The position numbers and the translations under genes are program-made. The notes under the pieces were generated by a model. That model saw nothing but the letters and a program-made list of their open reading frames with translations, did not search any database and had not been told where the DNA came from. A DNA stretch of 64,000 bases from Chitinophaga sp. HK235. GTDB taxonomy: Bacteria > Bacteroidota > Bacteroidia > Chitinophagales > Chitinophagaceae. This document shows, one piece after another, positions 25,329 to 34,362 of this stretch; within the stretch, counting starts at the first letter, position 1, and every line of letters begins with the position of its first letter. The DNA is taken from positions 5,826,501 to 5,890,500 of the forward strand of contig NZ_CP073766.1 in the NCBI RefSeq assembly GCF_018255755.1, read 5' to 3'.

Positions 25329-28300
25329 TTACTTCACTACTTCAACCCAGCGGCCTGGAACGAAAGCATGGATGGTATTGTCATACATGGCTTCGCAGGA
25401 AGTGGCTGGAAGGTAGTACCGGCCCAGGTATGCGGCGTTGAGCAGCACATTGTAGGTCCTGGTTTTATTTTCTTCCAGGTTGAAATAAGTGTATACCCTG
25501 TCATCACGTATATCCATATACGTAGCGGGAGATGAGTGGAAGGCGCTGTCGTTGTCCATCAGGCGGGTATTGAGTATTTCCCATCCTGAAGGGAAGATCT
25601 GTGACAGGGCCATCTGCTCATAGTAGCCGCGTTTGCCGGGGTTTTTGATGGTCACGGTAGCCATAAAGTCGCTGCCCTGCTTAAGGGTAGCAGGATCTAT
25701 GGACTTGCCATCGCGGGTGCTGTATTGTACCTGCATGTCCAGTATGTCTGGATTGTTGGTGGCCACTGGTTCCTGACCGGCTTCCGGCTGACCCTGGAGG
25801 ATGAGGCGTACATACAGTACGTTTTGTCCGTTGTTCTGCAGGCTAATATTACCCTGTGCACCATTGAAGGTAACAGGCACCTGGGCTACAAAAGACTGAC
25901 CGTTTACGTTGCCTTTCACACCATTGATCGTATAGTTGATATTGATTTTGCTGCTGCCTTTGTTAGTGCCGCAGAATTTAGATATGGCGATGAGCGCATA
26001 AGCGGTTGTTTGTGTGCTGTACCACTGGTCGTTTTGAGACAGGTGGGCAGCTATCTGTTTCACCAGATCGTTGGCGCGGTTACGTTGTCCGAGGATGGTG
26101 AGTGTTTCCAGGATCATGGCTTTATCGCGCAGATCGGAGCCGAAGGTACCGCCAAGCTGGTTGTATGGTTTCACTTCTGTGCTCAGGCCTTGAACGAGCG
26201 AATTGGCCACTTCGGGTTGTCCTGCCAGTTTATACGCTGCTGCCAGTCTCCATTTGGCGGGAACAGAAATGTATTTGAATTCCTTCAGTCTGTTCATGGC
26301 ACCTACTTCCGGAGCTTTGGCCAGCGCCAGAAGATAGAGGCGGTAAGCCTGGGTAAGGTCGCCGCCGTAGAAGTTCTGGGTGTTGGGAGTCCAGGTGGTG
26401 GCTTTGTTACGCTGATATTTTTTCCATTGGTCGAGCAGTCCGGGAGGCAGTGTATATCCTTTCTCCTGTGCTTCGAGCATGAAGTTGCCGGCGTAGTTGG
26501 TGCCCCACTCATCAGACTGGGCCTGACCAGGCCAGTAGGCGAGACCTCCGTCTGATGTCTGGAAGCCTTTGAGTCTGTTGAGACCGGCTTTTACGTTACG
26601 GTCTATTTCGGCCAGCTGGCTTTCTTTGAGGTCCATCAGCTGGTTGAGTACTAGTTGAGGGAACACGCCGGAGGTGGTTTGTTCGATACAGCCGTGTGGA
26701 TAACCGATGAGGAACTGCAGGCGTTTGCCCAGGTTGAGCGACGGGATGGTAGACACTTCCAGCACGCCTTTGTTGGTGCCGGCCATGCCTACAGGGCTGA
26801 AGGCCGTATTCCAGTTTTTACCGGCTTCCAGCGTTTGTTCCATCACGTTAGTAACTACCGGATTAGGGTTGCGTACATTCAGTTCTATATCTTCCTCTGC
26901 CCTTTCGCTGCCGCTGGTAGCTACCGCTTTTATTTTGGCAATACCGGTCTGTGATTTCACTTTCACATCAAAGTATACCATCTGTTCTCCGGGCTGGGAG
27001 AATGTAACGGTTTTGGTGGTTTCACCTACTACTTCCAGCATCGGGCTGGTGCTGAGGGTGACGTTGGCGGAACGGATATTGGGTTCGAGACCGAATACGG
27101 TTACGGGTAATTGTATCGTTTCGGAAGGTCCGAGTACACGGGGTGCTGTGGTGAGCAGCATCAGCGGTTTTTTCACGGCCACGGCTTTTTCAGCAAAGCC
27201 GTAGGCACCTTCCTGTCCTGCGACTACCATGGCTTTCACGGAACCGATGTATGGAGGCAGTTTGAATTTGTGGGTTTGTTTCTGTCCACCTTTCAGGTAG
27301 AAGGGGCCCATGAATTTCACTACCGGTTTGAAGCGGTTGGCTTTGGCGGCGCCGGCATTTTTGTTGAGTCCTTCGTCACCACCGATGCTGAGAATACGGT
27401 CCATATCTGCACCATAGGCACCTACTACGAAGTCAAACAGATCCCATGTTTTTACGCCGAGTGCTTCACGGGCATAGAAGGAGCTATGCGGGTCGGGTGT
27501 TTTAAACCTGGTGAGGTCCAGCAGCCCTTCATCTACGATGGCGATGGTGTAGGTCATCGGTTTGCCGTTGCTTTCGCTGACGGTGATGCTGGCTTCTGAT
27601 TCCGGCTTCAGCTTGTCGGCCATGCTGATGACCGGTTTCAGGATAGTGCCGGGATCTTCCACGGTGATGGGAATGGTGCCATACATACGGATCGGCAGGT
27701 CGTTGATGGTTTGGGAGTGTGGCTGCAGCAGGGTAACGTTGACGTATATATTAGGCGTCATATTCTTTTCTGCCTTGAAGCGGAAAGTAGTCTGTCCCTG
27801 CTGGGTATTGATCCAGAATGTTTTGAGCACCTTGCTGCCGGATTCAATGCTGATGAGGCCACGGCCACCGGCACTGCTGGGGATGGTGAGGTTGACATCC
27901 TCTCCAGCCTTATAGTGTTGTTTGTCTGATGTAAACACCAGCATGGAGGCTTCAGCAGGATTTTCCTTCTGCATACGCTCAGCCCATCCCGGCCAGTCGA
28001 TGTAAACGGCTTTACCTGCGGTATGACCACTCTGCAGATCTTTTACACGCACGAGGTAGCGGCCCCAGTCGGGTGAATTGACCTGCAGGTCCCATTTGCC
28101 TTTACCATTGCTGAGGGTGATGGTTTCCTTGCTGATCAGCTGGTTATAACTGTCCTGGGTGAAGTTGGAGTAATCGTCGGATTCTCCTTCATCCCACCAC
28201 CATCTCCAGCGGATTTTGTACAGTTCTACCTGTACTTCGCGGGTGCCGCCGGTAAGGCTGCCATTATCGTTTACATCTACGATGTCTATAGTATGTGCCC

Positions 28301-30923
28301 TGTCGGTGAGCAACATACCGGTGGTGCGGTCACCCTGTGGTATCCGCAGGCCCACATAGGAGGTAAACGGATTGTAAGGCATGGAGAAGTGGTCAATACT
28401 GAAATCACCACCGGGCTCAAATACTTTTACTTCGAAGTTGGCTTTCAGTTGACCGGGAGCCAGTTTACCCAGCTGTATATCTGCTTTCACAGGTGCGGTA
28501 CCGGTTTCACTCAACGGGCCTTCGAAGATGGTTTTATTTTCTGCTTCAAAATGAGTGACAGGGTCATCGAAGGTGAAGCCGGAGAAATTTTTGAAACTGG
28601 TGGCAGATTGTACCAGCGACACATCTACTTTAGCTTTGAGATGCTGGGCGGTGGCGCCAAACATCCACATGGCCGACAGGGTGCCCTGGGTGCCGGTTTT
28701 GGACAGAGCGGTGTTAGTACCGAAGTCCATTTTTATTTTCAGACGGTTGGGTTTAACCGTTTCGATGCGCACATTTTTCTGGAAAGTGGCGCCTCCTACT
28801 TTTACTTTGGCTACCCAGCTACCGGTAGGATCATCCGGTTGAGTGGCAGTAGCAAAGCTGTAGAAGCCGTTGAGACCTTCGTGCTGGTTGATCCGTTTGT
28901 ACAGCTGTCCTTTGGGATTGTACAGTTCCAGTGTAACGGGGTGATCTGCCGGTAATTTTTTGTCTTTATCTTCCAGTATAAAGGTGAGGTAAACAGAATC
29001 GCCGGGGCGCCATACACCTCTTTCTCCGTACAGGAATCCTTTGATGCCGCTCTGTACTTCTTCTCCCTGTACATCAAAACGGCTGAGGGGTAGGGAACTT
29101 CCGTCGTCAAGTTTGAGATATCCTCTTTCGTTGTCTTTTTTGGCGATGAGCAGGTATGGCTTACGTTTCAGGTCGAAGGTAGCCAGGCCTTCCCCATCAC
29201 TTTTGGTTTTAAAGATCACCTGGTTCTGATAGTCGAGCAGTTCCAGTTCCACGCCGGTGAGGGGTTTGGTATCGCGTATATCCGTTACCGCTACCAGCAT
29301 GCTGTTGTTATTACCTCTTTTGGCAATGAGGCCGATATTGGAGCAGATAACGTTGCGGGAAGCCCACTTGTCTTTGTTGTAGTAGGAGTTGGAGCAGGCG
29401 TCGTTGCGACGGTCCCAGTTGTATCCGTAAGGATAATAGCTGTCATAACGCTGCCAGAAATCATCTTCATCATCTATCTTCTCCCCGCTTCCATAATATT
29501 CTCCTTCTCCTTCCTCTTCTTCTCCTTTGGCTGCTTCTCCGTTTTCACCGGTTTTTTTCTCTTCGGTGCATGTGGTGAGTGCATAGGCTTTACGGAAGCC
29601 GATGGTGATGCGGTAGATAGCACCAGGCTCTGTGCGCAGCAGTTTGTCGAGGTCGAGGAAGAAACGGTTTTTCTTGTGCAGGTTCACGGATTTGTCGGTG
29701 TCCAGGCGTATGGTTTTTTCTACCACGGCCTTGCCTACACGACGCAGTTCCTGGTCACCATTCAGGTTGTTCCGCTGAAGGTACTGCGGCACATTGTTTT
29801 CATATATTTTAATGATGGTCACGTCTACCGCGTTGAGGTTGACGGCTTCAAAGGGCATGACCAGTTTATTGCTTTCGGGAAGGATCACACCTTTGCCGGG
29901 GATGCTGACCGCAGGCAGGGTATTTTCAAAGTTGACGTTGGCGCTGAAAGTCTTGCCCAGCCGTTTGTCGGTGATGTTGATCACGCCTTCGTTGATCACG
30001 GCATTATAACTTCCTTCCAGGCGAACGGGCGCATATACTTTTACTTCGCTGCCGTCTATGGTGTAGCGCAGATCGCTCTGGCCGCTGATGCCGATAAGAC
30101 CTTCGAGACTCTGTGCTACACTCACCGGATCGGAGAACTGCACCAGCAGGTGTTGTTCGGGATCAGACATGGCTTTTACGTCGAGCACTTTAAAGTCGCC
30201 AACGGCGGGTACTTCCACTGTTTTTTTGCCGCTGTTGTCTACTTTAAGGGCGCCTCCGTCCCAGCTGAGTTCCAGGTTACGGGCCATGTTGGCGCGTTCT
30301 ATATTGGCGATGGTGAATTTTGACGTACGTTCGGCACTGTTATGCTGCCAGGTGATGGGCAGTGTTTTACCGCCGTAATGAGCTGTCAGCAGTTTTTCGA
30401 TGGCCTGTGGGTTTTCCACATCGGCCGTATTTACGGCACCGGTATAGGTCATCTTGTCCAGTGTGGTGTTGGTGCTGGCTTTCAGTCCAAACATATCCAG
30501 GGAAAAAGAGGGCTTGATGACTTTGAACTCAAAATCAAAAGACTTCAGTTCACTGGGCACATCCATGATTTTGCTCAGCTTAAAAGTAGCCTGGTAGGTT
30601 TTTCCCGGCTGGAGATTTTCATCCGGGCGAAACTCGATGGTAGTGGCGTCTATCCAGTACGACTTCCCTTTGAGGGAAGGAGAAAACTCGAAGACCTCTT
30701 TGTCCAGCGGTTCATTTTGGGTGTGGGTCACATTTACCTGCCCTGCCAGCTGAACGCGGATAGGGCTTTGTTTGGAGACGATACCTGCCGTATAAGCTTC
30801 TATATACTTGGCAAATCCGGGGTTCATCTCTTTTCGCGTGGTCCGGCAGCCACTCATCATATACAACGCTGCCAGGGAAACAAATAATGCTACTACAGCA
30901 AACAGCCGTTTTGTTGGGTGCAT
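25329..30923 (-). CDS. Alpha-2-macroglobulin family lipoprotein
   Basis: 1864 residues, one of the large bacterial A2M types (about 1650-1900). The N-terminus has a lipobox (YMMSGC). MG-type beta domains fill the first half (e.g. VYLTFILEDKDKKLPADHPV). The A2M core domain starts near KTWDLFDFVVGAYGADMDRIL. The thioester site is intact: YPHGCIEQTTS with Cys1412 and Gln1415. An alpha-alpha toroid follows (SDGGLAYWPGQAQSDEWGTNYAGNF). It is thought to trap foreign proteases in the periplasm and protect the cell wall repaired by PbpC. The negatively charged GEAAKGEEEEGEGEYYGSGE stretch near residue 480 is an unusual low-complexity insert. Confidence 0.95.
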   Translation of the reverse strand: MHPTKRLFAVVALFVSLAALYMMSGCRTTRKEMNPGFAKYIEAYTAGIVSKQSPIRVQLAGQVNVTHTQNEPLDKEVFEFSPSLKGKSYWIDATTIEFRPDENLQPGKTYQATFKLSKIMDVPSELKSFDFEFKVIKPSFSLDMFGLKASTNTTLDKMTYTGAVNTADVENPQAIEKLLTAHYGGKTLPITWQHNSAERTSKFTIANIERANMARNLELSWDGGALKVDNSGKKTVEVPAVGDFKVLDVKAMSDPEQHLLVQFSDPVSVAQSLEGLIGISGQSDLRYTIDGSEVKVYAPVRLEGSYNAVINEGVINITDKRLGKTFSANVNFENTLPAVSIPGKGVILPESNKLVMPFEAVNLNAVDVTIIKIYENNVPQYLQRNNLNGDQELRRVGKAVVEKTIRLDTDKSVNLHKKNRFFLDLDKLLRTEPGAIYRITIGFRKAYALTTCTEEKKTGENGEAAKGEEEEGEGEYYGSGEKIDDEDDFWQRYDSYYPYGYNWDRRNDACSNSYYNKDKWASRNVICSNIGLIAKRGNNNSMLVAVTDIRDTKPLTGVELELLDYQNQVIFKTKSDGEGLATFDLKRKPYLLIAKKDNERGYLKLDDGSSLPLSRFDVQGEEVQSGIKGFLYGERGVWRPGDSVYLTFILEDKDKKLPADHPVTLELYNPKGQLYKRINQHEGLNGFYSFATATQPDDPTGSWVAKVKVGGATFQKNVRIETVKPNRLKIKMDFGTNTALSKTGTQGTLSAMWMFGATAQHLKAKVDVSLVQSATSFKNFSGFTFDDPVTHFEAENKTIFEGPLSETGTAPVKADIQLGKLAPGQLKANFEVKVFEPGGDFSIDHFSMPYNPFTSYVGLRIPQGDRTTGMLLTDRAHTIDIVDVNDNGSLTGGTREVQVELYKIRWRWWWDEGESDDYSNFTQDSYNQLISKETITLSNGKGKWDLQVNSPDWGRYLVRVKDLQSGHTAGKAVYIDWPGWAERMQKENPAEASMLVFTSDKQHYKAGEDVNLTIPSSAGGRGLISIESGSKVLKTFWINTQQGQTTFRFKAEKNMTPNIYVNVTLLQPHSQTINDLPIRMYGTIPITVEDPGTILKPVISMADKLKPESEASITVSESNGKPMTYTIAIVDEGLLDLTRFKTPDPHSSFYAREALGVKTWDLFDFVVGAYGADMDRILSIGGDEGLNKNAGAAKANRFKPVVKFMGPFYLKGGQKQTHKFKLPPYIGSVKAMVVAGQEGAYGFAEKAVAVKKPLMLLTTAPRVLGPSETIQLPVTVFGLEPNIRSANVTLSTSPMLEVVGETTKTVTFSQPGEQMVYFDVKVKSQTGIAKIKAVATSGSERAEEDIELNVRNPNPVVTNVMEQTLEAGKNWNTAFSPVGMAGTNKGVLEVSTIPSLNLGKRLQFLIGYPHGCIEQTTSGVFPQLVLNQLMDLKESQLAEIDRNVKAGLNRLKGFQTSDGGLAYWPGQAQSDEWGTNYAGNFMLEAQEKGYTLPPGLLDQWKKYQRNKATTWTPNTQNFYGGDLTQAYRLYLLALAKAPEVGAMNRLKEFKYISVPAKWRLAAAYKLAGQPEVANSLVQGLSTEVKPYNQLGGTFGSDLRDKAMILETLTILGQRNRANDLVKQIAAHLSQNDQWYSTQTTAYALIAISKFCGTNKGSSKININYTINGVKGNVNGQSFVAQVPVTFNGAQGNISLQNNGQNVLYVRLILQGQPEAGQEPVATNNPDILDMQVQYSTRDGKSIDPATLKQGSDFMATVTIKNPGKRGYYEQMALSQIFPSGWEILNTRLMDNDSAFHSSPATYMDIRDDRVYTYFNLEENKTRTYNVLLNAAYLGRYYLPATSCEAMYDNTIHAFVPGRWVEVVK
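25365..25399 (+). repeat. 35-bp direct repeat, copy B, inside the A2M gene
   Basis: Exact match to 23150-23184. On the minus strand it encodes CEAMYDNTIHA near the A2M C-terminus, so this copy is the original and the other is derived. Confidence 0.95.
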
Positions 30924-30978
30924 CAGGAAAGAATTATGGTGATTAACTATTAGTCGCGAAGATCGAACTATTTTTTGA

Positions 30979-31059
30979 TTATGTATTTGATTATTTAGTT
31001 ATCTGATGTGCCCATGGCCCATGGTCATCATTCGGATAACTAAATAATCAAATGCATAA
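30979..31059. repeat. Long hairpin between the A2M and ModF-like genes
   Basis: Arms of about 30 nt at 30979-31008 and 31029-31059 share the core ATTTGATTATTTAGTTATC with two mismatches and one bulge. The middle holds GCCCATGGCCCATGG. It begins 11 nt past the stop of the minus-strand ABC gene. Same position and style as the hairpin after rarA, with different sequence. Confidence 0.85.
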
Positions 31060-31069
31060 GCAGATTGTT

Positions 31070-32554
31070 TTATATCATTTTGCCAGCACTGAGACGAAGG
31101 AATTGATCCACGCAGCCGGGCAGCTCTTCTTCGTAGTGGGTCACATAAATCAGGGTAACCGGCATATGTTCACACAACATTTCTATCACTTTTTTGAAAT
31201 GTTGTTTCTGTTGATTGTCCAGTCCCTGGCAGGGTTCATCAAATATCAGGAGGGGCGGATTTTTTACCAGGGCCCTGGCCAGCAGGCAAAGGCGCTGGGT
31301 ACTTTCGGATACCTGTTTAAAGGGAGCCGACTGGTAAACATCTATTTCCAGTATCTCTATCCATGCTTTGGCGACAGCCTCCTGTTCGGGCGTTACCGGA
31401 CGGGTACTGCCGATGATATCAGTGAAGCCCGAGCAGATCACTTTCAGGCAGTTGTCGCGGGAAGTAAAGTACTGATGCAGTTCAGGGGAAACGAAACCTA
31501 TCTTTTTCTTGATATCCCAGATACTTTCGCCGGAACCCCGTCTGCGGTCAAACAGCCATAACTTGTTGGCATATGCCTGTGGGTTGTCACCGTTGATGAG
31601 GCTGAGCAGGGTGGATTTGCCGGCACCGTTATGGCCCAGCAGGGCCCATTTTTCATTGGTTCTCACTGTCCAGTTGATCTGGTCGAGGATGGTGGCTTCT
31701 CCATATTTCACCCGTACATCTTCCATACGCACAATGGTATCGAAGTGTTCCGGCTGCCGCTGCTGCACGACGGCGGCTATCTGCTGCGCTTCCATGGCTG
31801 GCAGGGGGATATCGGTCAGTGCGGGCAGGGGCAGTTCCATAAACTCACTGCGTGTATACTTGCCCGTGATAGCGCCATTTTCCAGGGTGAGCACATGGGT
31901 GATATGTTCAGGGATCTCCTGCGGAGAGGTGGCCAGCAGCACGGTGGTACCGTTGCTGATGATTTCATTGATCATCTGGCTGAAGTCTTTCCGCGTTTGC
32001 ACATCCAGCCCGATAAACGGGTTGTCGAGCATCAGCAGCTGTGGCTGTTGCAGGAGTGCGCGGGCGATCATCACACGGCGGGTTTCGCCGTTTGATAATT
32101 TGATCAGCCTTTTCTCCATCAGCGGCACTATCTTCAGCGGCCTTACCAGTTCGGGGACTTCCGTGATTTCCAGGTATTCCGCCACAGTAGGGGAATTGTC
32201 GGCATCCATGCTGTTAAACCGCTGCTGATAATAGAAATCGGTGGTATTGGAAAGATTACGGAAAGTATGATGATGGCCCACCAGGGAGATCAGGTTACGA
32301 TAGTTGAAATAAGGGTCGGTGACGGTATTTTGTTGCTTCCACACATCATAAAAATGATAACGGATACCCCCGTTGATGATATTAAACTTACCAAGTATGG
32401 TATTGAGCAGGGCCGTTTTACCAGAACCGCTGGCACCGGTGATGGCCCATTGTTCGTTTTCCTGTATTTCCCAGTCGAGTGTTTGAAAGATGGTTTTATC
32501 GAGATACCTGACGGTAATATGTTCCAGGGAGAGGAACGGGTTATTGATTGCCAT
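31070..32554 (-). CDS. ModF-like ATPase with two ABC domains
   Basis: 494 residues with two nucleotide-binding domains. Domain 1: Walker A GASGSGKTALL (residue ~40), signature LSNGETRRVMIARALL, Walker B LLMLDNPFIGLD. Domain 2: Walker A GHNGAGKSTLL (~310), a changed signature VSESTQRLCLLARALV, Walker B LLIFDEPCQGLD. This is the layout of ModF/PhrA-type soluble ABC proteins. There is no membrane part and no molybdate transport gene nearby, so a role in molybdenum uptake is not supported. The signature of domain 2 lacks the usual LSGGQ Gly residues. Confidence 0.85.
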   Translation of the reverse strand: MAINNPFLSLEHITVRYLDKTIFQTLDWEIQENEQWAITGASGSGKTALLNTILGKFNIINGGIRYHFYDVWKQQNTVTDPYFNYRNLISLVGHHHTFRNLSNTTDFYYQQRFNSMDADNSPTVAEYLEITEVPELVRPLKIVPLMEKRLIKLSNGETRRVMIARALLQQPQLLMLDNPFIGLDVQTRKDFSQMINEIISNGTTVLLATSPQEIPEHITHVLTLENGAITGKYTRSEFMELPLPALTDIPLPAMEAQQIAAVVQQRQPEHFDTIVRMEDVRVKYGEATILDQINWTVRTNEKWALLGHNGAGKSTLLSLINGDNPQAYANKLWLFDRRRGSGESIWDIKKKIGFVSPELHQYFTSRDNCLKVICSGFTDIIGSTRPVTPEQEAVAKAWIEILEIDVYQSAPFKQVSESTQRLCLLARALVKNPPLLIFDEPCQGLDNQQKQHFKKVIEMLCEHMPVTLIYVTHYEEELPGCVDQFLRLSAGKMI

Positions 32555-32648
32555 GATTTTCCAGAGTTGGGCTAAAGATTCATTTGTCGTCTATAAAATT
32601 AGCAGGAATATTGAAAGCTTCTATTAAATTTATGGCAAACGAGTATTT

Positions 32649-33092
32649 ATGAACTGGGAGATCAAACCTTTTGCAGAACTGACGGTAGATGAATTGTACG
32701 ATGTGCTGCGTTTACGCAGTGAGGTATTTGTAGTGGAGCAGCAGTGTGCGTATCAGGACCTGGATAACAGCGACCAGAAAGCGCTGCATCTGATGGGACG
32801 TAATGGGGAAGGGCAGTTACTGGCATATACCCGTTTATTTGCTCCCGGAATCAAATATACAGAGGCTTCTATCGGGCGGGTAGTCACCTCTCAACTGGGG
32901 AGGGGCACCGGTGTCGGCCGGCAGCTGATGGAAAAATCCATCGCTACCGTCGAATCGGTTTATGGTAAAGGACCTATCAAGATCGGTGCGCAGCAATACC
33001 TGCAGCGTTTTTATACTTCCCTGGGCTTTGAACAGACCAGTGATACCTATCTCGAAGATGGGATACCTCATATCGAGATGATCCGTCCTTAA
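32649..33092 (+). CDS. ElaA-like GNAT N-acetyltransferase
   Basis: 147 residues that follow the ElaA pattern: WEIKPFAELTVDELYDVLRLRSEVFVVEQQCAYQDLDNSD at the start, IGRVVTSQLGRGTGVGRQLM as the acetyl-CoA loop (Q/RxxGxG/A), and IKIGAQQYLQRFYTSLGFEQ. It transfers acetyl from acetyl-CoA to an unknown amine. The stop codon (33090-33092) directly abuts the stop of the convergent DUF6048 gene with no bases between and no terminator. Confidence 0.9.
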   Translation: MNWEIKPFAELTVDELYDVLRLRSEVFVVEQQCAYQDLDNSDQKALHLMGRNGEGQLLAYTRLFAPGIKYTEASIGRVVTSQLGRGTGVGRQLMEKSIATVESVYGKGPIKIGAQQYLQRFYTSLGFEQTSDTYLEDGIPHIEMIRP

Positions 33093-33884
33093 TTATTTCT
33101 TTTTCTTTTTATTGTCTGTCAACTTTACGTGTTCCCTGATTTTATACAGCGGGAACAGGTAAGAGACAGTGTACTGCATATCAAATACAGCCTTTTTGGA
33201 ACCACTGCCGAAACCGGGGATGACCAGCGGGGTGAACTCGTCTGATTTTACATTGTTGATCAGAATACGTTCACGCAGACTCCAGCCGAGGAAGAAATTT
33301 TTCAGCACTTCCGCTTTCAGGCCCAGCACCAACTCTATCCAGTGGGCATTGACATTGGTTTTAGGGACAGAGCCGCTAAGGTTGTTGCCCCAGTAGCTGT
33401 TGGTGATCTTATAGGAAGGCACCTCGTAGGTGAGGTGTGAAAATCCGTACCGGATACCGCCGTAGAACATATTCTTTTCGGAGGGAGACTGCCTTTTCAG
33501 GAAGTTATAATCGATTCCCAGGGTGATAAAAGCACCGTTGCCTTTATAGGTGTAGTTGGTATCACTGTGGGGCGTATTGGCATAACCTAATTCTGCAGCT
33601 GCATAGAGGCTGGGGGTAAGGCGTATGTCCGCAACGACTGTCCCTTCCTTGCGGTAGGGATAGTAGATGGAGGTAACGATGCGGCTCAGGTCCACTCCTA
33701 CCCTGAGGCCACCGGGAATCCGGTTGATACTGTCTTTCACCGGTACTACCCTGGTGGTATCGGTGGTATGTTTGCGGATAGTATCTGTTTTGGCGGCTGC
33801 GGGTTTGGCAGGTGTTTGTGCCTGTGCAGTGAAGCCTAACAGAATACTAATGATTAAGGAAAAACAAAGTAAGGTGCGTATCAT
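33093..33884 (-). CDS. DUF6048 family outer-membrane-like protein
   Basis: 263 residues with signal peptide (LLCFSLIISILLGFTAQAQ), a Thr/Asp-rich linker, then beta-rich sequence (GGLRVGVDLSRIVTSIYYPYRKEG, then FYGGIRYGFSHLTYEVPSY) and a poly-Lys tail. DUF6048 genes lie next to DUF6452 genes in Bacteroidota, as here, with a 38-bp overlap. Role unknown; the pattern suggests a small outer-membrane barrel. Confidence 0.75.
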   Translation of the reverse strand: MIRTLLCFSLIISILLGFTAQAQTPAKPAAAKTDTIRKHTTDTTRVVPVKDSINRIPGGLRVGVDLSRIVTSIYYPYRKEGTVVADIRLTPSLYAAAELGYANTPHSDTNYTYKGNGAFITLGIDYNFLKRQSPSEKNMFYGGIRYGFSHLTYEVPSYKITNSYWGNNLSGSVPKTNVNAHWIELVLGLKAEVLKNFFLGWSLRERILINNVKSDEFTPLVIPGFGSGSKKAVFDMQYTVSYLFPLYKIREHVKLTDNKKKKK

Positions 33885-34347
33885 TACTGTTGGTGACTGC
33901 CTTTGAGTTAATAAGTACAGAATCGATGGTATGCAGGGTAGTGATCACGGTATCCAGGAAGAAGAAGGTACCGAAGCCACAACCCGGCGATATAAAGTGT
34001 CTGGTACGTTTATACCTGAACGTGAGGGTGTCGGGTGTCAGTGTGGAGTCTACCCGCAGAAAGAAGATGCTGCTGTCTATCGTAGGTGCCAGGGGCATGA
34101 AGGCATCTGTCAGTGGTTGTTTTCTGTAGATAGAATCTTTGTTGACACCGTTGCTGATAGCATATACCGTCACTTTGGGCATGGTGGTATCGCGTACTCT
34201 TATTATCCCCTTGGTGGTGTCGAGCAGGGAGAAGTGTACGTGAAGGTCTGTACGAAGTGTCTGGTCGCACAGTTTTGTTTCATTCTCACAGGCAGCCACG
34301 CCTATGAGCGCGGCGCAGGTGAGCAATATCTGGTATAACGTTCTCAT
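33847..34347 (-). CDS. DUF6452 family lipoprotein
   Basis: 166 residues with lipobox GVAAC (residues ~16-20) followed by ENETKLCDQTLRTDLHVHF, then a beta-rich domain with FRYKRTRHFISPGCGFGTFFFLD. The family is limited to Bacteroidota and has no known function. The 3' end overlaps the DUF6048 gene by 38 bp and the gene begins 15 bp after uvrA stops, so the three are probably one transcript. The long overlap suggests translational coupling. Confidence 0.75.
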   Translation of the reverse strand: MRTLYQILLTCAALIGVAACENETKLCDQTLRTDLHVHFSLLDTTKGIIRVRDTTMPKVTVYAISNGVNKDSIYRKQPLTDAFMPLAPTIDSSIFFLRVDSTLTPDTLTFRYKRTRHFISPGCGFGTFFFLDTVITTLHTIDSVLINSKAVTNSNDTHLTLFFLNH

Positions 34348-34362
34348 ACAGTTGGCAAGATA

